This document shows, in pieces, positions 18,871-27,276 of a stretch of 46,407 nt of DNA. Made by a program: the position numbers and the translations under genes. Under the pieces are notes generated by a model. That model was given only the letters and a program-made list of their open reading frames with translations. It did no database searches and was not told where the DNA came from. How positions within the stretch are numbered: the first letter of the stretch is position 1; each line of letters begins with the position of its first letter. The DNA comes from Opitutaceae bacterium (lineage in GTDB: Bacteria > Verrucomicrobiota > Verrucomicrobiia > Opitutales > Opitutaceae). The stretch lies in NCBI GenBank assembly GCA_030693515.1, contig JAUYAK010000077.1, positions 1-46,407 of the forward strand, written 5' to 3'.

Positions 18871-20193
18871 GTGAAACGCCTCGCCGCCGCGCTCACCATA
18901 ATAAGCGCCCTTGTGTGTCCCGCGCCCGCAGCCGAGCCGGCGAGGGCTGGCGGGCTCCTCGAGGATATCGCGCGGATTGGGGTGATCGATCATCACTCGC
19001 ACGCCGAGGCCGTCTCGGCCGCACGCACCGAAAAATGGGACTTGTTCCGTCCGCAGGGCACACCGCCCTATGCACCGGTCGTGCGGCTGCGTTTGAACAA
19101 CCCCGAGTGGCTGCGCGTCTGGCACGCCCTCTACGGCTATCCTCATGCCGACATGAATGTGGACCACACCCGCGGCCTGCTTGAGACGAAACTGCGGATC
19201 ATGCGGGAGCAGGGCGGAGATTTCCCCGCGTGGGTGCTCGACCGGGCCGGGATCGATGTGGCGTTCGTCAACGCCGACACACTCGGGCCCGGCTTGGAGG
19301 GCCCGCGCTTTCGCTGGGTTCCCTTCGCGGATGCGTTGCTCTATCCGTTCGACAAAAAACGCGCGACGCTCGATCGGCTGATGCGCGAGTCGAAGGCGAG
19401 CGCGCTCCCGGCGACCCTGGGCGAGTATGTCGGAAGCGTGGTCGTGCCGACGCTTGAGCGCTGGAAATCCGCCCGCACGCCCGCCATCAAGTTTCTCGCC
19501 GCCTACCGCCGCCCGATCGATTTCTCGCCCGTGCCGGAGGGGCAGGCCGCGGCGGCCTACGCCCGTTACGCCCGTGGGGAGGAGCCCGGCGGTGACGACT
19601 ACAAGGCTCTCCAGGATTACCTGTTTCGGCGCATCGCCCGCGAATGCGGTCGCGTCGGCTTGGTGGTGCAGGTCCACACCGGCAATGGCAACGGTCCCTA
19701 TTTCAACAACAGCGGGGCGAATCCCGCGCTCCTCGAGCCGGCGCTCGACGACCGCGCCTTGCGGCAAACGACCTTCGTGCTCGTGCATGGCGGCTGGCCG
19801 TTCGAAAAGCTCGCCGGAGCGATGCTCGACAAGCCGACCGTCTACGCCGATTTTTCCGCCCAAGCCTTCTACCTCTCGACGCACGCGCTGAGCGAGGTGC
19901 TGCGCGGCTGGCTCGAATGGCAGCCTGAGAAAGTGCTCTTCGGCACCGACGCCTATTCCGACGCGAACACGCCGCTATCCGACTGGGAGGAGAAAGCGTG
20001 GCTGACCACGATGATTGCCCGCGAAGCCCTCGCCCGGGCGCTGGAAGGCATGATGCGGGACGGCCAGATCACACGCGACCGGGCGCTGGAGATCGCGCGA
20101 TTGGTCCTGCGGGAGAACGCCATTCGAATCTACGGATTGTCTGTCGCGGCGGGGAGTTCTCCCGGTTCCCGTGAACTCCCGTCGCACAACTGA
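18871..20193 (+). CDS. Secreted amidohydrolase-family protein
   Basis: 440 residues starting at GTG 18871, which places a signal peptide first (MKRLAAALTIISALVCPAPA). The mature domain is a metal-dependent TIM-barrel amidohydrolase: the N-terminal H-x-H is in IDHHSHAE, later ligand candidates are VQVHTGNG and FVLVHGGWP, and the final Asp is in VLFGTDAYSD. The closest known group is the Amidohydro_2 family, which includes decarboxylases and hydrolases; export is unusual there but seen in this phylum. The extra C-terminal tail SVAAGSSPGSRELPSHN is encoded inside an inverted repeat and looks non-functional. No substrate can be named. Confidence 0.78.
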   Translation: MKRLAAALTIISALVCPAPAAEPARAGGLLEDIARIGVIDHHSHAEAVSAARTEKWDLFRPQGTPPYAPVVRLRLNNPEWLRVWHALYGYPHADMNVDHTRGLLETKLRIMREQGGDFPAWVLDRAGIDVAFVNADTLGPGLEGPRFRWVPFADALLYPFDKKRATLDRLMRESKASALPATLGEYVGSVVVPTLERWKSARTPAIKFLAAYRRPIDFSPVPEGQAAAAYARYARGEEPGGDDYKALQDYLFRRIARECGRVGLVVQVHTGNGNGPYFNNSGANPALLEPALDDRALRQTTFVLVHGGWPFEKLAGAMLDKPTVYADFSAQAFYLSTHALSEVLRGWLEWQPEKVLFGTDAYSDANTPLSDWEEKAWLTTMIAREALARALEGMMRDGQITRDRALEIARLVLRENAIRIYGLSVAAGSSPGSRELPSHN

Positions 20194-20213
20194 AGCTGCG
20201 CGGTTTCCGCGCA
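20146..20213 (+). terminator. Hairpins at the 3' end of the amidohydrolase gene
   Basis: Two nested signals. An inverted repeat of about 13 bases (20146-20159 with 20173-20185, loop 13) lies inside the final codons. A perfect 7-bp stem TGCGCGG-TTT-CCGCGCA lies at 20197-20213, just past the stop. No T-run follows, so termination, if any, would be factor-assisted. The rest of the 182-base gap to the next gene shows nothing recognisable. Confidence 0.4.
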
Positions 20214-20375
20214 AGGGCCGAAATCTTCTGCAGCGACCCGAGCCACTCGGCCAAAGTCCGGCCGCGGCGAAGTGAAATCCGAGCCGCCCCGCCGTTGGAC
20301 CATCCCGCACCGAAAATTCGACCGGGTTTTCTTGTTGGCGGCCGCGGCGCACCCCGCTTCAACGCATCTCACCTC

Positions 20376-21179
20376 ATGGCGATGCGCTTCAGTATTCTCG
20401 GCAGCGGCAGCGCGGGCAACGCGGCGTTGCTCGTGACCGAGGGCGCGCGTGTGCTCGTCGACGCGGGCTTCTCCGCGCGCCGGCTGGGGGTGCTGCTTGA
20501 GCCGCTCGGGGAGTCGCTCGACCGCATCGACGCGATCTTCCTCACCCACGAGCATGGCGACCACGCGGCCGGGGTGGAGGGGCTGAAACGGTTTCCGCAT
20601 ATCCGCGTTTTTGCCAACGACGCCACGGCCCGGGCCGTGCAGTCCGGCCTCGGCCACCGGCCGGATTGGCAGATTTTCCAGACGGGCGCGCGCTTTGCCT
20701 TCCGTGATTTGCAGGTGGAGAGCTTCGCGGTGCCGCACGACGCGCAGGAGCCGGTGGGCTTCCGTTTCACGAGCGGGCAGGAGGGCGATCTCTTCGCGCC
20801 GCGGCGCTCGCTCGCGTGGCTCACCGATCTCGGGCACGCGCCGCAGAACGTCCGCGAGAGCATCCGCGAGTGCGAGGTCGTCGTCGTCGAATCCAATCAC
20901 TGCTCCGAAATGCTGCAGGCCGACACCAAGCGCCCGTGGTCCACCAAGCAGCGGATCGCCGGCCGCCACGGCCATCTGTCCAACGCCGCCGCCGGCGAGC
21001 TCCTCGCCGCCGTCGCGAGTCCGCGCTGGCGGCGGATCTACCTCACGCACCTCTCGCGCGACTGCAATTCTCTCGCGGCGGTCGAGCTGGCGCTGGCCGG
21101 GGTGCGCGGCGCGTTGGGCGCGTGCGAGTTTGCCGTGGTCGGCCCGGGCGAAGGCACGCCGTTCTACGATCTGCGGTAG
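20376..21179 (+). CDS. Metallo-beta-lactamase-fold hydrolase (YycJ/WalJ-like)
   Basis: 267 residues. The metal-binding motif is T-H-E-H-G-D-H (HxHxDH), preceded by the family start FSILGSGSAGNAALLV. Further candidate ligands are AVPHDAQEPVGF, LTDLGH and a late H in LTHLSRDCN. Length and the SGSAGN lead place it with the YycJ/WalJ-type nuclease-like MBL proteins and not with true beta-lactamases. Two ATGs (20376 and 20382) are possible. The stop TAG at 21177-21179 is part of a GTAG-bounded repeat. It converges with the MFS transporter gene 9 bases away. Confidence 0.88.
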   Translation: MAMRFSILGSGSAGNAALLVTEGARVLVDAGFSARRLGVLLEPLGESLDRIDAIFLTHEHGDHAAGVEGLKRFPHIRVFANDATARAVQSGLGHRPDWQIFQTGARFAFRDLQVESFAVPHDAQEPVGFRFTSGQEGDLFAPRRSLAWLTDLGHAPQNVRESIRECEVVVVESNHCSEMLQADTKRPWSTKQRIAGRHGHLSNAAAGELLAAVASPRWRRIYLTHLSRDCNSLAAVELALAGVRGALGACEFAVVGPGEGTPFYDLR

Positions 21180-21198
21180 CGCGAGGCTTCAGCCCGCC
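21176..21198. repeat. Solitary REP-like half element at convergent gene ends
   Basis: The sequence starts GTAGCGCGAGGCTTCAGCCC and matches the arm core of the inverted repeat at 4469-4544. It supplies the stop codon of the MBL gene on the + strand and of the transporter gene on the - strand, so the repeat lies within both reading frames' ends. Confidence 0.55.
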
Positions 21199-22532
21199 TT
21201 GCCCTTCAGGCTCGTGTGGTGCGAGATGCTATACATCAGGATCGCGCCCAGCACGGCGAAGGGGATCATGTAGTAGAAAAAATAGGTGTAGCCCGACTTG
21301 TCCATCACGCGGCCGAGGAGCTGAATCGCCAGGCCCGCGCCGAGATACTGGAACGAGTTGATGCAGCCCGAGGCGAAGGCCGCCATCTTGCGCCCGCCGA
21401 TGTCCATCGCGGCGGCCGGCCCGAGCAGCGAGTGCGTGGAGTTTACCGTGAAGGCGATCGCCACAAACGCGATGGCGATGGCCGTCGGTCCCTCCATCTG
21501 CGCGGCGATCACGATCACCACGATCTCGATCAGGTAGATGCCCATCGCCACCGGCGCGCGGCGGCCGGCGAAGAACCGGTCCGAGATGATGCCGGAGATC
21601 AGCGAACCGGCCGACGCCACAAAAGGGATGAGAAATGCGACCCACTGAAACGTCGCCGACTTCATGTCCAGGTGGTGGACCTCCTGGAGGTAACGCGGGA
21701 ACCACTGGTCCACGGTCTGCCGCACCGCGCCGGTGCACGAGTAGGCCGCGGCGATGATCCAGACGAACTTGTTCGAGATGATTTTGAAGAACGTCTCGCG
21801 CAGATCGCTGCGCGTGGTGGTGTCCGCGTGGTCGGCCTCGTGCTTGTAGACCCCGTGGAAGCCCGCCTCCTCCGGCGTGTCCTTCACGACGAGCGCCAGG
21901 GTGATCGCGGCGATCACGGCGATGCCGGCGGGCACCCAGAAGAGCCACCGCCAGTGCAGCGGCGGCACGTGCCACATGCCGAGGAAGACGAACCCCGCCA
22001 GCAGCGACGGCGCGAGCCAGTTGTTCAGCAGCCGCCCGAGGTTGATCATGAACCCGAAGATGCCCGCAAACGTGCCGCGCTCGCGCACGCTGAACCACGA
22101 GGTGTTGACCTTGATGAAGCCCGGCGCGCCGAACGACTGCATGTAGCCGTCGATGCCGCGCACGAGCATGAAGAGCCACAGCATCGAGGCGAACGACGCC
22201 GCGCCGAAGGCCACGTTCATCAGGATCGTGCCCGCCGCGCCGATGAGCATGGCCCGCTTGCCGCCGAGCTTGTCGGTGAGCAGCCCGTTGACGACCTGCC
22301 CGATCGCGTAGGCGTAGAGCTGCGTCGAGATGATGTCGCTCATGTCCGACTTGGAGAACCCGAACTCGTCCGCGATCGACTTGTTCGCGAGCGGCAGGTT
22401 GTAGCGGCACATGTAGAAGCTCGTGTAGAGCAGTCCGACGGCGCCCCAGTTGAGCCCGCGCCGCGCGCGGAAACCCTCCGGCAGCGGGGTGGGGCTGGCG
22501 CCGATGGCCTCGCGGGCGGCGGATGAACTCAT
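21189..22532 (-). CDS. MFS transporter, organophosphate:phosphate antiporter (OPA)-like
   Basis: 447 residues with 12 predicted membrane segments in two six-helix halves. The N-terminal LLYTSFYMCRYNLPLANKSI and the loop YAIGQVVNGLLTDKLGGKRAML follow the pattern of the OPA family (GlpT, UhpT, phosphoglycerate transporters): an aromatic-Arg-x-Asn-hydrophobic helix 1 and G-x(3)-D-[KR]-x-G-x-[KR] between TM2 and TM3. The central cytosolic loop holds KDTPEEAGFHGVYKHEADHADTTT-like acidic residues, also usual for OPA. It is divergent from pyruvate kinase with 85 bases between start codons, suggesting a shared regulatory region. The substrate is inferred as a phosphorylated three- or six-carbon compound, but not proven. 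Confidence 0.83.
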   Translation of the reverse strand: MSSSAAREAIGASPTPLPEGFRARRGLNWGAVGLLYTSFYMCRYNLPLANKSIADEFGFSKSDMSDIISTQLYAYAIGQVVNGLLTDKLGGKRAMLIGAAGTILMNVAFGAASFASMLWLFMLVRGIDGYMQSFGAPGFIKVNTSWFSVRERGTFAGIFGFMINLGRLLNNWLAPSLLAGFVFLGMWHVPPLHWRWLFWVPAGIAVIAAITLALVVKDTPEEAGFHGVYKHEADHADTTTRSDLRETFFKIISNKFVWIIAAAYSCTGAVRQTVDQWFPRYLQEVHHLDMKSATFQWVAFLIPFVASAGSLISGIISDRFFAGRRAPVAMGIYLIEIVVIVIAAQMEGPTAIAIAFVAIAFTVNSTHSLLGPAAAMDIGGRKMAAFASGCINSFQYLGAGLAIQLLGRVMDKSGYTYFFYYMIPFAVLGAILMYSISHHTSLKGKAG

Positions 22533-22617
22533 GTGGGCCGCGTTGTAGACGAACCCTCCCGCGCTGCACGGAAATTCTCCCTCGCGCCGCCGCGGCCTTT
22601 GCGACACCACCCTCGCC

Positions 22618-24060
22618 ATGAGCTCCGCCGACACGCTGCGCCGCACCAAGATCATCTTCACCCTCGGGCCCGCCACCGAGAGCGAGGCGATGCTCGAGCA
22701 GCTCATCCGGGCCGGCGCCGACATCGTGCGGCTCAACATGGCCCACGCGCGCCACGACTGGACCCGCACCGTGATCCGCCGCATCCGCGCCGTGAGCGAA
22801 CGCGTCGGCCGCGATGTCGCGATCATGATGGACATCAAGGGCCCGGAGATCCGCACCGGCGATCTCGAGGCGCCGATTGAGCTGAAGGCCGGGGAGATTT
22901 TTGATTTCACCGTGCGCCCGGGCATGGACGGCGGCAGCGGCGGCGGCGCGGAGGAAGTGCGCTCCGTGGGCGTCAATTACCAGGACCTCGCCAAGGACAT
23001 CAAGGTGGGCGACACCGTGCTCGTGGACAACGGCCTGCTCAGCCTGGAAGTGCTGGCCAAGGACGAGGCGCGCATCCGCTGCCGCGTGCTCATCCCCGGC
23101 GAGCTCAAGTCCCGGCGCCACATCAACCTCCCCGGCGTGAAGGTGAACCTGCCTTCGTTCACGGAGAAGGACCGCGCCGATTCCACCGTGGGCCTGGAGG
23201 AGGGGATCGATTTCCTCGCCCTCTCGTTTGTCCGCGAGGCCAAGGACATCGCGCTGCTGCGCGTCTTCCTGGAGGAAAAGAAATCCAAAGTCCGCATCAT
23301 CGCCAAAATCGAGGACCAGTCTGCCATCGCCAATCTCGGCGAGATCGTCGCGGCGTGCGACGGCCTCATGGTCGCGCGCGGCGACCTTGGCATTGAGTGC
23401 GCGTTCGAGGAGCTGCCTCTCATCCAGCGCCGCGCCGTGCAGGCCTGCCTCGCGCAGGGCCGCCCCGTGATCGTCGCCACGCACATGCTCGAGTCGATGA
23501 TCTCCCAACCCGTGCCCACGCGCGCCGAGATCACGGATGTGGCCAATGCCGTCTTCGAGTCCGCCGACTGCGTGATGCTCTCCGGCGAGACGACGATCGG
23601 CCGCTACCCGCTCGAGTGTGTGGAGATGCTCGACAAGATCGCGCGCCGCATCGAGTCCGCCGAGGACGGCAGCGGGCGCCCGCCCGCGGTCTTCACTGGC
23701 GAGCGCATGAAGGTGCTGCACTCCGCCGTCGTCCTCGCCAACCAGATCCCGCGGTCGAAACTGATCACGTTCACGCGCCACGGCTTCATGGCGCACGGCC
23801 TCGCCGCCCTGCGGCCGGTGCACGCGCCGATCTTCGCGTTCACGCCGTCGCCGCAACTGTTCCGCCAGCTGCGCCTCCTGCGGGCGGTCGAGCCGTTCCT
23901 GATGCCGCTGGCCGCCGTGCCGGATGCCACGATCGAGAACGCCATCGCCTTCCTTCGCCGCACCGGCCGCCTCGCGGCCGGCGACAAGATCGTGCTCGCG
24001 ACCGATATCCTCGCGCAGGACCGCCTCGTGGACAGCGTGCAGCTGCGGACGATCCAGTAG
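22618..24060 (+). CDS. pyk: Pyruvate kinase with altered monovalent-cation site
   Basis: 480 residues. Catalyses phosphoenolpyruvate + ADP to pyruvate + ATP. The catalytic segment RIIAKIEDQSAIANL has K230 and E232, and Mg-binding D256 is in MVARGDLGIE. ATHMLESMI and the SGETTIGRYPLE segment are present, followed by a complete C-terminal domain. Two usually invariant positions differ. The R-x-N-x-S-H motif reads RLNMAHAR, so the Ser that binds K+ is A42 (N40 and H43 kept). D-T-K-G-P-E-I-R-T-G reads DIKGPEIRTG, with I73 for Thr. E77, the residue normally tied to K+ dependence, is retained. Start ATG 22618 gives the typical SADTLRRTKIIFTLGPAT lead. Confidence 0.95.
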   Translation: MSSADTLRRTKIIFTLGPATESEAMLEQLIRAGADIVRLNMAHARHDWTRTVIRRIRAVSERVGRDVAIMMDIKGPEIRTGDLEAPIELKAGEIFDFTVRPGMDGGSGGGAEEVRSVGVNYQDLAKDIKVGDTVLVDNGLLSLEVLAKDEARIRCRVLIPGELKSRRHINLPGVKVNLPSFTEKDRADSTVGLEEGIDFLALSFVREAKDIALLRVFLEEKKSKVRIIAKIEDQSAIANLGEIVAACDGLMVARGDLGIECAFEELPLIQRRAVQACLAQGRPVIVATHMLESMISQPVPTRAEITDVANAVFESADCVMLSGETTIGRYPLECVEMLDKIARRIESAEDGSGRPPAVFTGERMKVLHSAVVLANQIPRSKLITFTRHGFMAHGLAALRPVHAPIFAFTPSPQLFRQLRLLRAVEPFLMPLAAVPDATIENAIAFLRRTGRLAAGDKIVLATDILAQDRLVDSVQLRTIQ

Positions 24061-24133
24061 GCCGGGCCAAGAGCGGGCGGCGGTGGTTTTTTGGCTCGTG
24101 CCCCGTGCGGTGGCAGCGCATTTCACGAGGCGC

Positions 24134-24934
24134 ATGATACCCCTGATTTCCGTGCGCATCGCCATGGCGGCCGCGTTTCTTGGTGCGCTGGCGGGCTGCG
24201 AGACCACCTCTCGGCCTACGCCGCCCGTCGTGTCTGGAGCCTTGCCCGCCGCCGCCGATGCACCGGCCTCTGCGCCGATCACGAGCGAGGTGTTTGATGT
24301 TTCGAAACTCGATCAGGTGCCGGTTCCGCGCTTTCAGGCGAGGCCGCAGTATCCGTTCGAGCTGCGGCGGCGTGGGGTCGCGGGCGAAGTGATCGTGGAT
24401 TTCGTCGTCGATGTTAACGGCGACGTGCGGAACCCGTATGCGCTGCGCGCCACGCATCCTGGCTTCGGCCCGGCGGCCGTGGCGGCGGTGGCGCAATGGA
24501 AATTCGAGCCAGGCCGCAAAGGCGGGCGCGATGTGAACACCCACATGCAGGTGCCGATCGTGTTTACCCTTGATAAGCCGGTCTCGCCCGATGCGCTGGC
24601 CGCGGTGGTGAGAAACGCCACCGCCCAGGTGGCGCTGGAGGCGATTGATATCAGCAAGCTCGATGTGAAACCAATCGTGGTTTCCCAGGCTCGACCACGC
24701 TACCCGGCTGATCTGCGGACGAGAAAAATCTCGGGCGAGGCGGTGGTCGATTTCGTCGTCGATGTGGAGGGAAACGTCCGCAACGCGTTTGCGCCCAGGT
24801 CCACGCATCCGGAGTTTGCCATGGCGGCCGTGGAAGCGGTCGCGCAGTGGAAATTCAAGCCCGGCCAAAAAGGTGGCCGCGAGGTGAACACCCACATGCA
24901 GGTGCCGATCGTTTTCACGCTCAACGCCAACTGA
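24134..24934 (+). CDS. Lipoprotein with two tandem TonB C-terminal domains
   Basis: 266 residues. A lipoprotein signal (MIPLISVRIAMAAAFLGALAGC, lipobox L-A-G-C with Cys22) precedes two copies of a TonB_C domain (encoded at about 24338-24575 and 24688-24931). Each has the family features YP-x-x-L, G-x-V-x-V-x-F-x-V and W-K-F-x-P: QYPFELRRRGVAGE/VAQWKFEPGRKGG and RYPADLRTRKISGE/VAQWKFKPGQKGG. There is no N-terminal membrane helix of the TonB type and no Pro-rich spacer, so it cannot link ExbB/ExbD to receptors as TonB does. A periplasmic binding or scaffold role is possible. The copies are closely similar at DNA level (shared GTGAACACCCACATGCAGGT). Follows pyk by 73 bases. Confidence 0.85.
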   Translation: MIPLISVRIAMAAAFLGALAGCETTSRPTPPVVSGALPAAADAPASAPITSEVFDVSKLDQVPVPRFQARPQYPFELRRRGVAGEVIVDFVVDVNGDVRNPYALRATHPGFGPAAVAAVAQWKFEPGRKGGRDVNTHMQVPIVFTLDKPVSPDALAAVVRNATAQVALEAIDISKLDVKPIVVSQARPRYPADLRTRKISGEAVVDFVVDVEGNVRNAFAPRSTHPEFAMAAVEAVAQWKFKPGQKGGREVNTHMQVPIVFTLNAN

Positions 24935-24948
24935 GCGGCGCCGCACGC

Positions 24949-25998
24949 TCACTTCACTGCTTCGACGAGCAGCCGGAGGTTTTGGTTGAACTCCCCCTCC
25001 GCTCGCCCCGGCTCGAATTTCCCCGGGGTCTTTGCACCGCGCACGGCGACCACCATGCGCAGGCCGGGAAAGACGGTGAGCGTGTCGCGATTCCAGAGTC
25101 CATTGGCCTGGTAGGCATCCGGCGGCGCCGCCGGCCACACGCGTTCACCGGATGAAGTGGGGGTATTGAACCAGAAATTAAGGCCATATCCGCCCGGCCC
25201 ATGCGGGGTCTGGTTCGTGCCGCCGCCGTAGCTGCCGATGGCGAGGTAATCTTCGGGCTTTGGCCCGGCCGTCACCGCCCGCGGCAGATGGGCCGGCACT
25301 TGCGGGCGCACCTCGGCGTTGAAGAGTTTTTCGGCGATGACTTCCACGCCCCGCCAGCGGCCACGGTTGAGCCAGAGCCAGCCGAGGCGGGCAAAGTCGC
25401 GCGGGCTGGCCACGACGTCGAGGCCGTTGCGATGGCCGAAGAACGCGCCGTCCTGAAACTGCAGCGCGGCGAACCGCGCCGCAAACGCCTCGGCGAGCGG
25501 TTGCGCAAAAATTTTCTCCAGCGATCGCGCGTAGAGCTGGATCGCAAAGTCATTGTAGGCCCATGCGGCGCCGGGCGCATCGGCGGTGGCGTAGCCACTC
25601 GTCATGTTGGCGAGCTGGCGGAAGGTCATCGGCGCGTCTTTCTCCGACAGCGCCCAGCCGGCGTCGCGCACCGGGGCGTCGAGGGATGCGAGTTTTCCTT
25701 CCTGCACGGCCGTGAGCAGCAGCGTGCTCAGCACGGGTTTCGAAGCGGAGGCCCACCATTTGTGGGTTGCGACCTCGCCCCATGTTTTCACGAGGAAGCC
25801 GTCCTTGATGATCACCCCGTCCCCGCCCACGCGGGCGGCAAAGGCGTCGAGTTTCGCGGCGGCGAGGCCGAGTTCCGTCGGCGCGCGTTCCTCCCAGCGC
25901 TCGCCGGGGAAACCCGATTCACTGGCGGGCGCGGTCGTCGTGCTGACACCAACCATGGCGACCACGGCCATGCGATGGGCCAGTGCGAGCAGGCGCAT
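24949..25998 (-). CDS. Exported serine beta-lactamase-fold hydrolase
   Basis: 349 residues including a probable signal peptide (MRLLALAHRMAVVAMVGVSTTTAPA). The beta-lactamase (class C-like/AmpH/esterase) serine motif S-x-x-K is S84-A-S-K87 in WWASASKPVLS. The usual Y-x-N motif appears only as AYNDF, one residue shifted, and a late GGYGLNFW may stand for the third motif. This family covers DD-peptidases, esterases and amidases as well as beta-lactamases, so no resistance role should be assumed. It starts five bases after the SGNH-like gene upstream and is probably translated from the same message. Confidence 0.84.
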   Translation of the reverse strand: MRLLALAHRMAVVAMVGVSTTTAPASESGFPGERWEERAPTELGLAAAKLDAFAARVGGDGVIIKDGFLVKTWGEVATHKWWASASKPVLSTLLLTAVQEGKLASLDAPVRDAGWALSEKDAPMTFRQLANMTSGYATADAPGAAWAYNDFAIQLYARSLEKIFAQPLAEAFAARFAALQFQDGAFFGHRNGLDVVASPRDFARLGWLWLNRGRWRGVEVIAEKLFNAEVRPQVPAHLPRAVTAGPKPEDYLAIGSYGGGTNQTPHGPGGYGLNFWFNTPTSSGERVWPAAPPDAYQANGLWNRDTLTVFPGLRMVVAVRGAKTPGKFEPGRAEGEFNQNLRLLVEAVK

Positions 25999-26003
25999 GG
26001 GAG

Positions 26004-27131
26004 TTAGGGTCGCGGGGGTGATGCTGCGGCAGTGAGAAACCACGGCTTTGCCGTGGGATCGGTTTTAAAAAAGTCCAGGAGCAGGCGCGCGACCTTGGCG
26101 CGGCCGGTCTCGCCGGGGTGCGTGCCGTCGGCCGCGAAATCGCCCGGTTCGTAGGTGAGCCGGTCGGCGGCGCGCGGAGTGGCTCCGTCGGCCCAGAGAT
26201 ACGGCCCCCACAGCAGCAGCGGCGATCGCACGGCGCCGCGCGTGGCGTCGAAGTTCAGCTCGGCCCGCCCCGTGATTTGATCCTGAATCAACCGACGGAC
26301 AGCGAAGGCCGACTCGTAGGCGTAGGGCTCGGGATTGAGCGCGGTCGTCGCGTAGCCGGCGTAGATGCGGCTGGAGAGGTAAACGAGGCGCAGGTTGGGG
26401 AAGCGCTGTTTCAAATGGCCCAGCACGACGACGAGATTCTCGCGCAGGACATCGGTGTGCTTGGGGAAATCGCCGAGCCGCGCGGGTCCGGACTCGGCCT
26501 GCTTCATCCATACGGCTTGGATCTGCGCCGCGCTGAGGCCGGCGCGGGCGATGCGCTCGTCGAGCTGCGCCCAAAGCGGCGCGGCGGGATCGGCCCAGCG
26601 CGCGCCCGTCTGTCCGCCCTGCGCGCCATCGACGAGCACGACGCGCGGGGATTTTTGCGGGTCGCGTGCCGCTTCCTGCATGAAACGGGAAAATTCCTGC
26701 GTGGTGTTGGACATGCCCACGGCGAGCAGGCCGATCTTGCCTTCGGCGGCGGCGCGGCCGGCGGCGTCGAGCGGACGGATCTGGGCCGACTCGCGGAGCG
26801 CCGCGGCCAGGTGCGCCTCCGGCGGCGTGTTGCGCCCGCCGCCGTAGAGCCCGCCGGCCTCGCCCTTGTAGGTGGCGGCGCCGAGTTCCGTCAGGGGGGT
26901 GAGGGGCTGGGTCCATTTCGGCGGCGCGCTGGGTGAGTTTTTCGCGGCGGGCTGCTTCTGCTTCGCCTGTTTCGCGCGCTCGACGTAGGCGCGATCCTCG
27001 GACGAGAGGGTTTCGCCGTTGCGCGCGCGCTCGAAGATCCGGCGCGCCTTCTCAAAATCCACGGGCGCTTCCTGCGCCCGCGCGGCGAGCACGATGACAG
27101 AGCAAACAACGAGGCCAACGATTCGATGCAT
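26004..27131 (-). CDS. Exported SGNH/GDSL-like hydrolase domain protein
   Basis: 375 residues with a signal peptide (MHRIVGLVVCSVIVLAARA). A short coiled or charged linker (FEKARRIFERARNGETLSSEDRAYVERAKQAKQ) follows, then an SGNH-hydrolase-like domain. Recognisable parts are IGLLAVGMSNTTQEF (block I with Ser replacing the usual GDSL), VDGAQGGQTGARW (block II-like Gly/Asn site) and near the C-terminus FAADGTHPGETGRAKVA (block V, D-x-x-H). Start at ATG 27131. The gene upstream of it is divergent (TRAP DctP), with 145 bases between. Functional assignment beyond a probable carbohydrate/ester hydrolase is not supported. Confidence 0.7.
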   Translation of the reverse strand: MHRIVGLVVCSVIVLAARAQEAPVDFEKARRIFERARNGETLSSEDRAYVERAKQAKQKQPAAKNSPSAPPKWTQPLTPLTELGAATYKGEAGGLYGGGRNTPPEAHLAAALRESAQIRPLDAAGRAAAEGKIGLLAVGMSNTTQEFSRFMQEAARDPQKSPRVVLVDGAQGGQTGARWADPAAPLWAQLDERIARAGLSAAQIQAVWMKQAESGPARLGDFPKHTDVLRENLVVVLGHLKQRFPNLRLVYLSSRIYAGYATTALNPEPYAYESAFAVRRLIQDQITGRAELNFDATRGAVRSPLLLWGPYLWADGATPRAADRLTYEPGDFAADGTHPGETGRAKVARLLLDFFKTDPTAKPWFLTAAASPPRP

Positions 27132-27276
27132 GGGGAAACCGCCTAGGGTGGGGCGGCGTTGGTGATTTCGCCCGACCTCGTCGCGATAGGCAAGCGCGCC
27201 GCAGGCGACCGCGCCCCGGATCGCGGTTGACCCTTCCGGCGCGGCTCGCGACCGTTCGCCCGCTTTCGCTTTTCCC

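Noticed and set aside
21229-24282. Very long minus-strand frame of 1017 residues across the transporter and pyruvate kinase genes
   Set aside because: It is antisense or out of frame to well-supported genes, with His/Arg/Ala-rich composition typical of shadow frames in high-GC DNA.
24949-25998. Antibiotic-resistance beta-lactamase
   Set aside because: Only the SxxK motif is intact and the YxN motif is shifted; the fold also covers peptidases and esterases, and the gene is linked to an SGNH-like protein, not to resistance genes.
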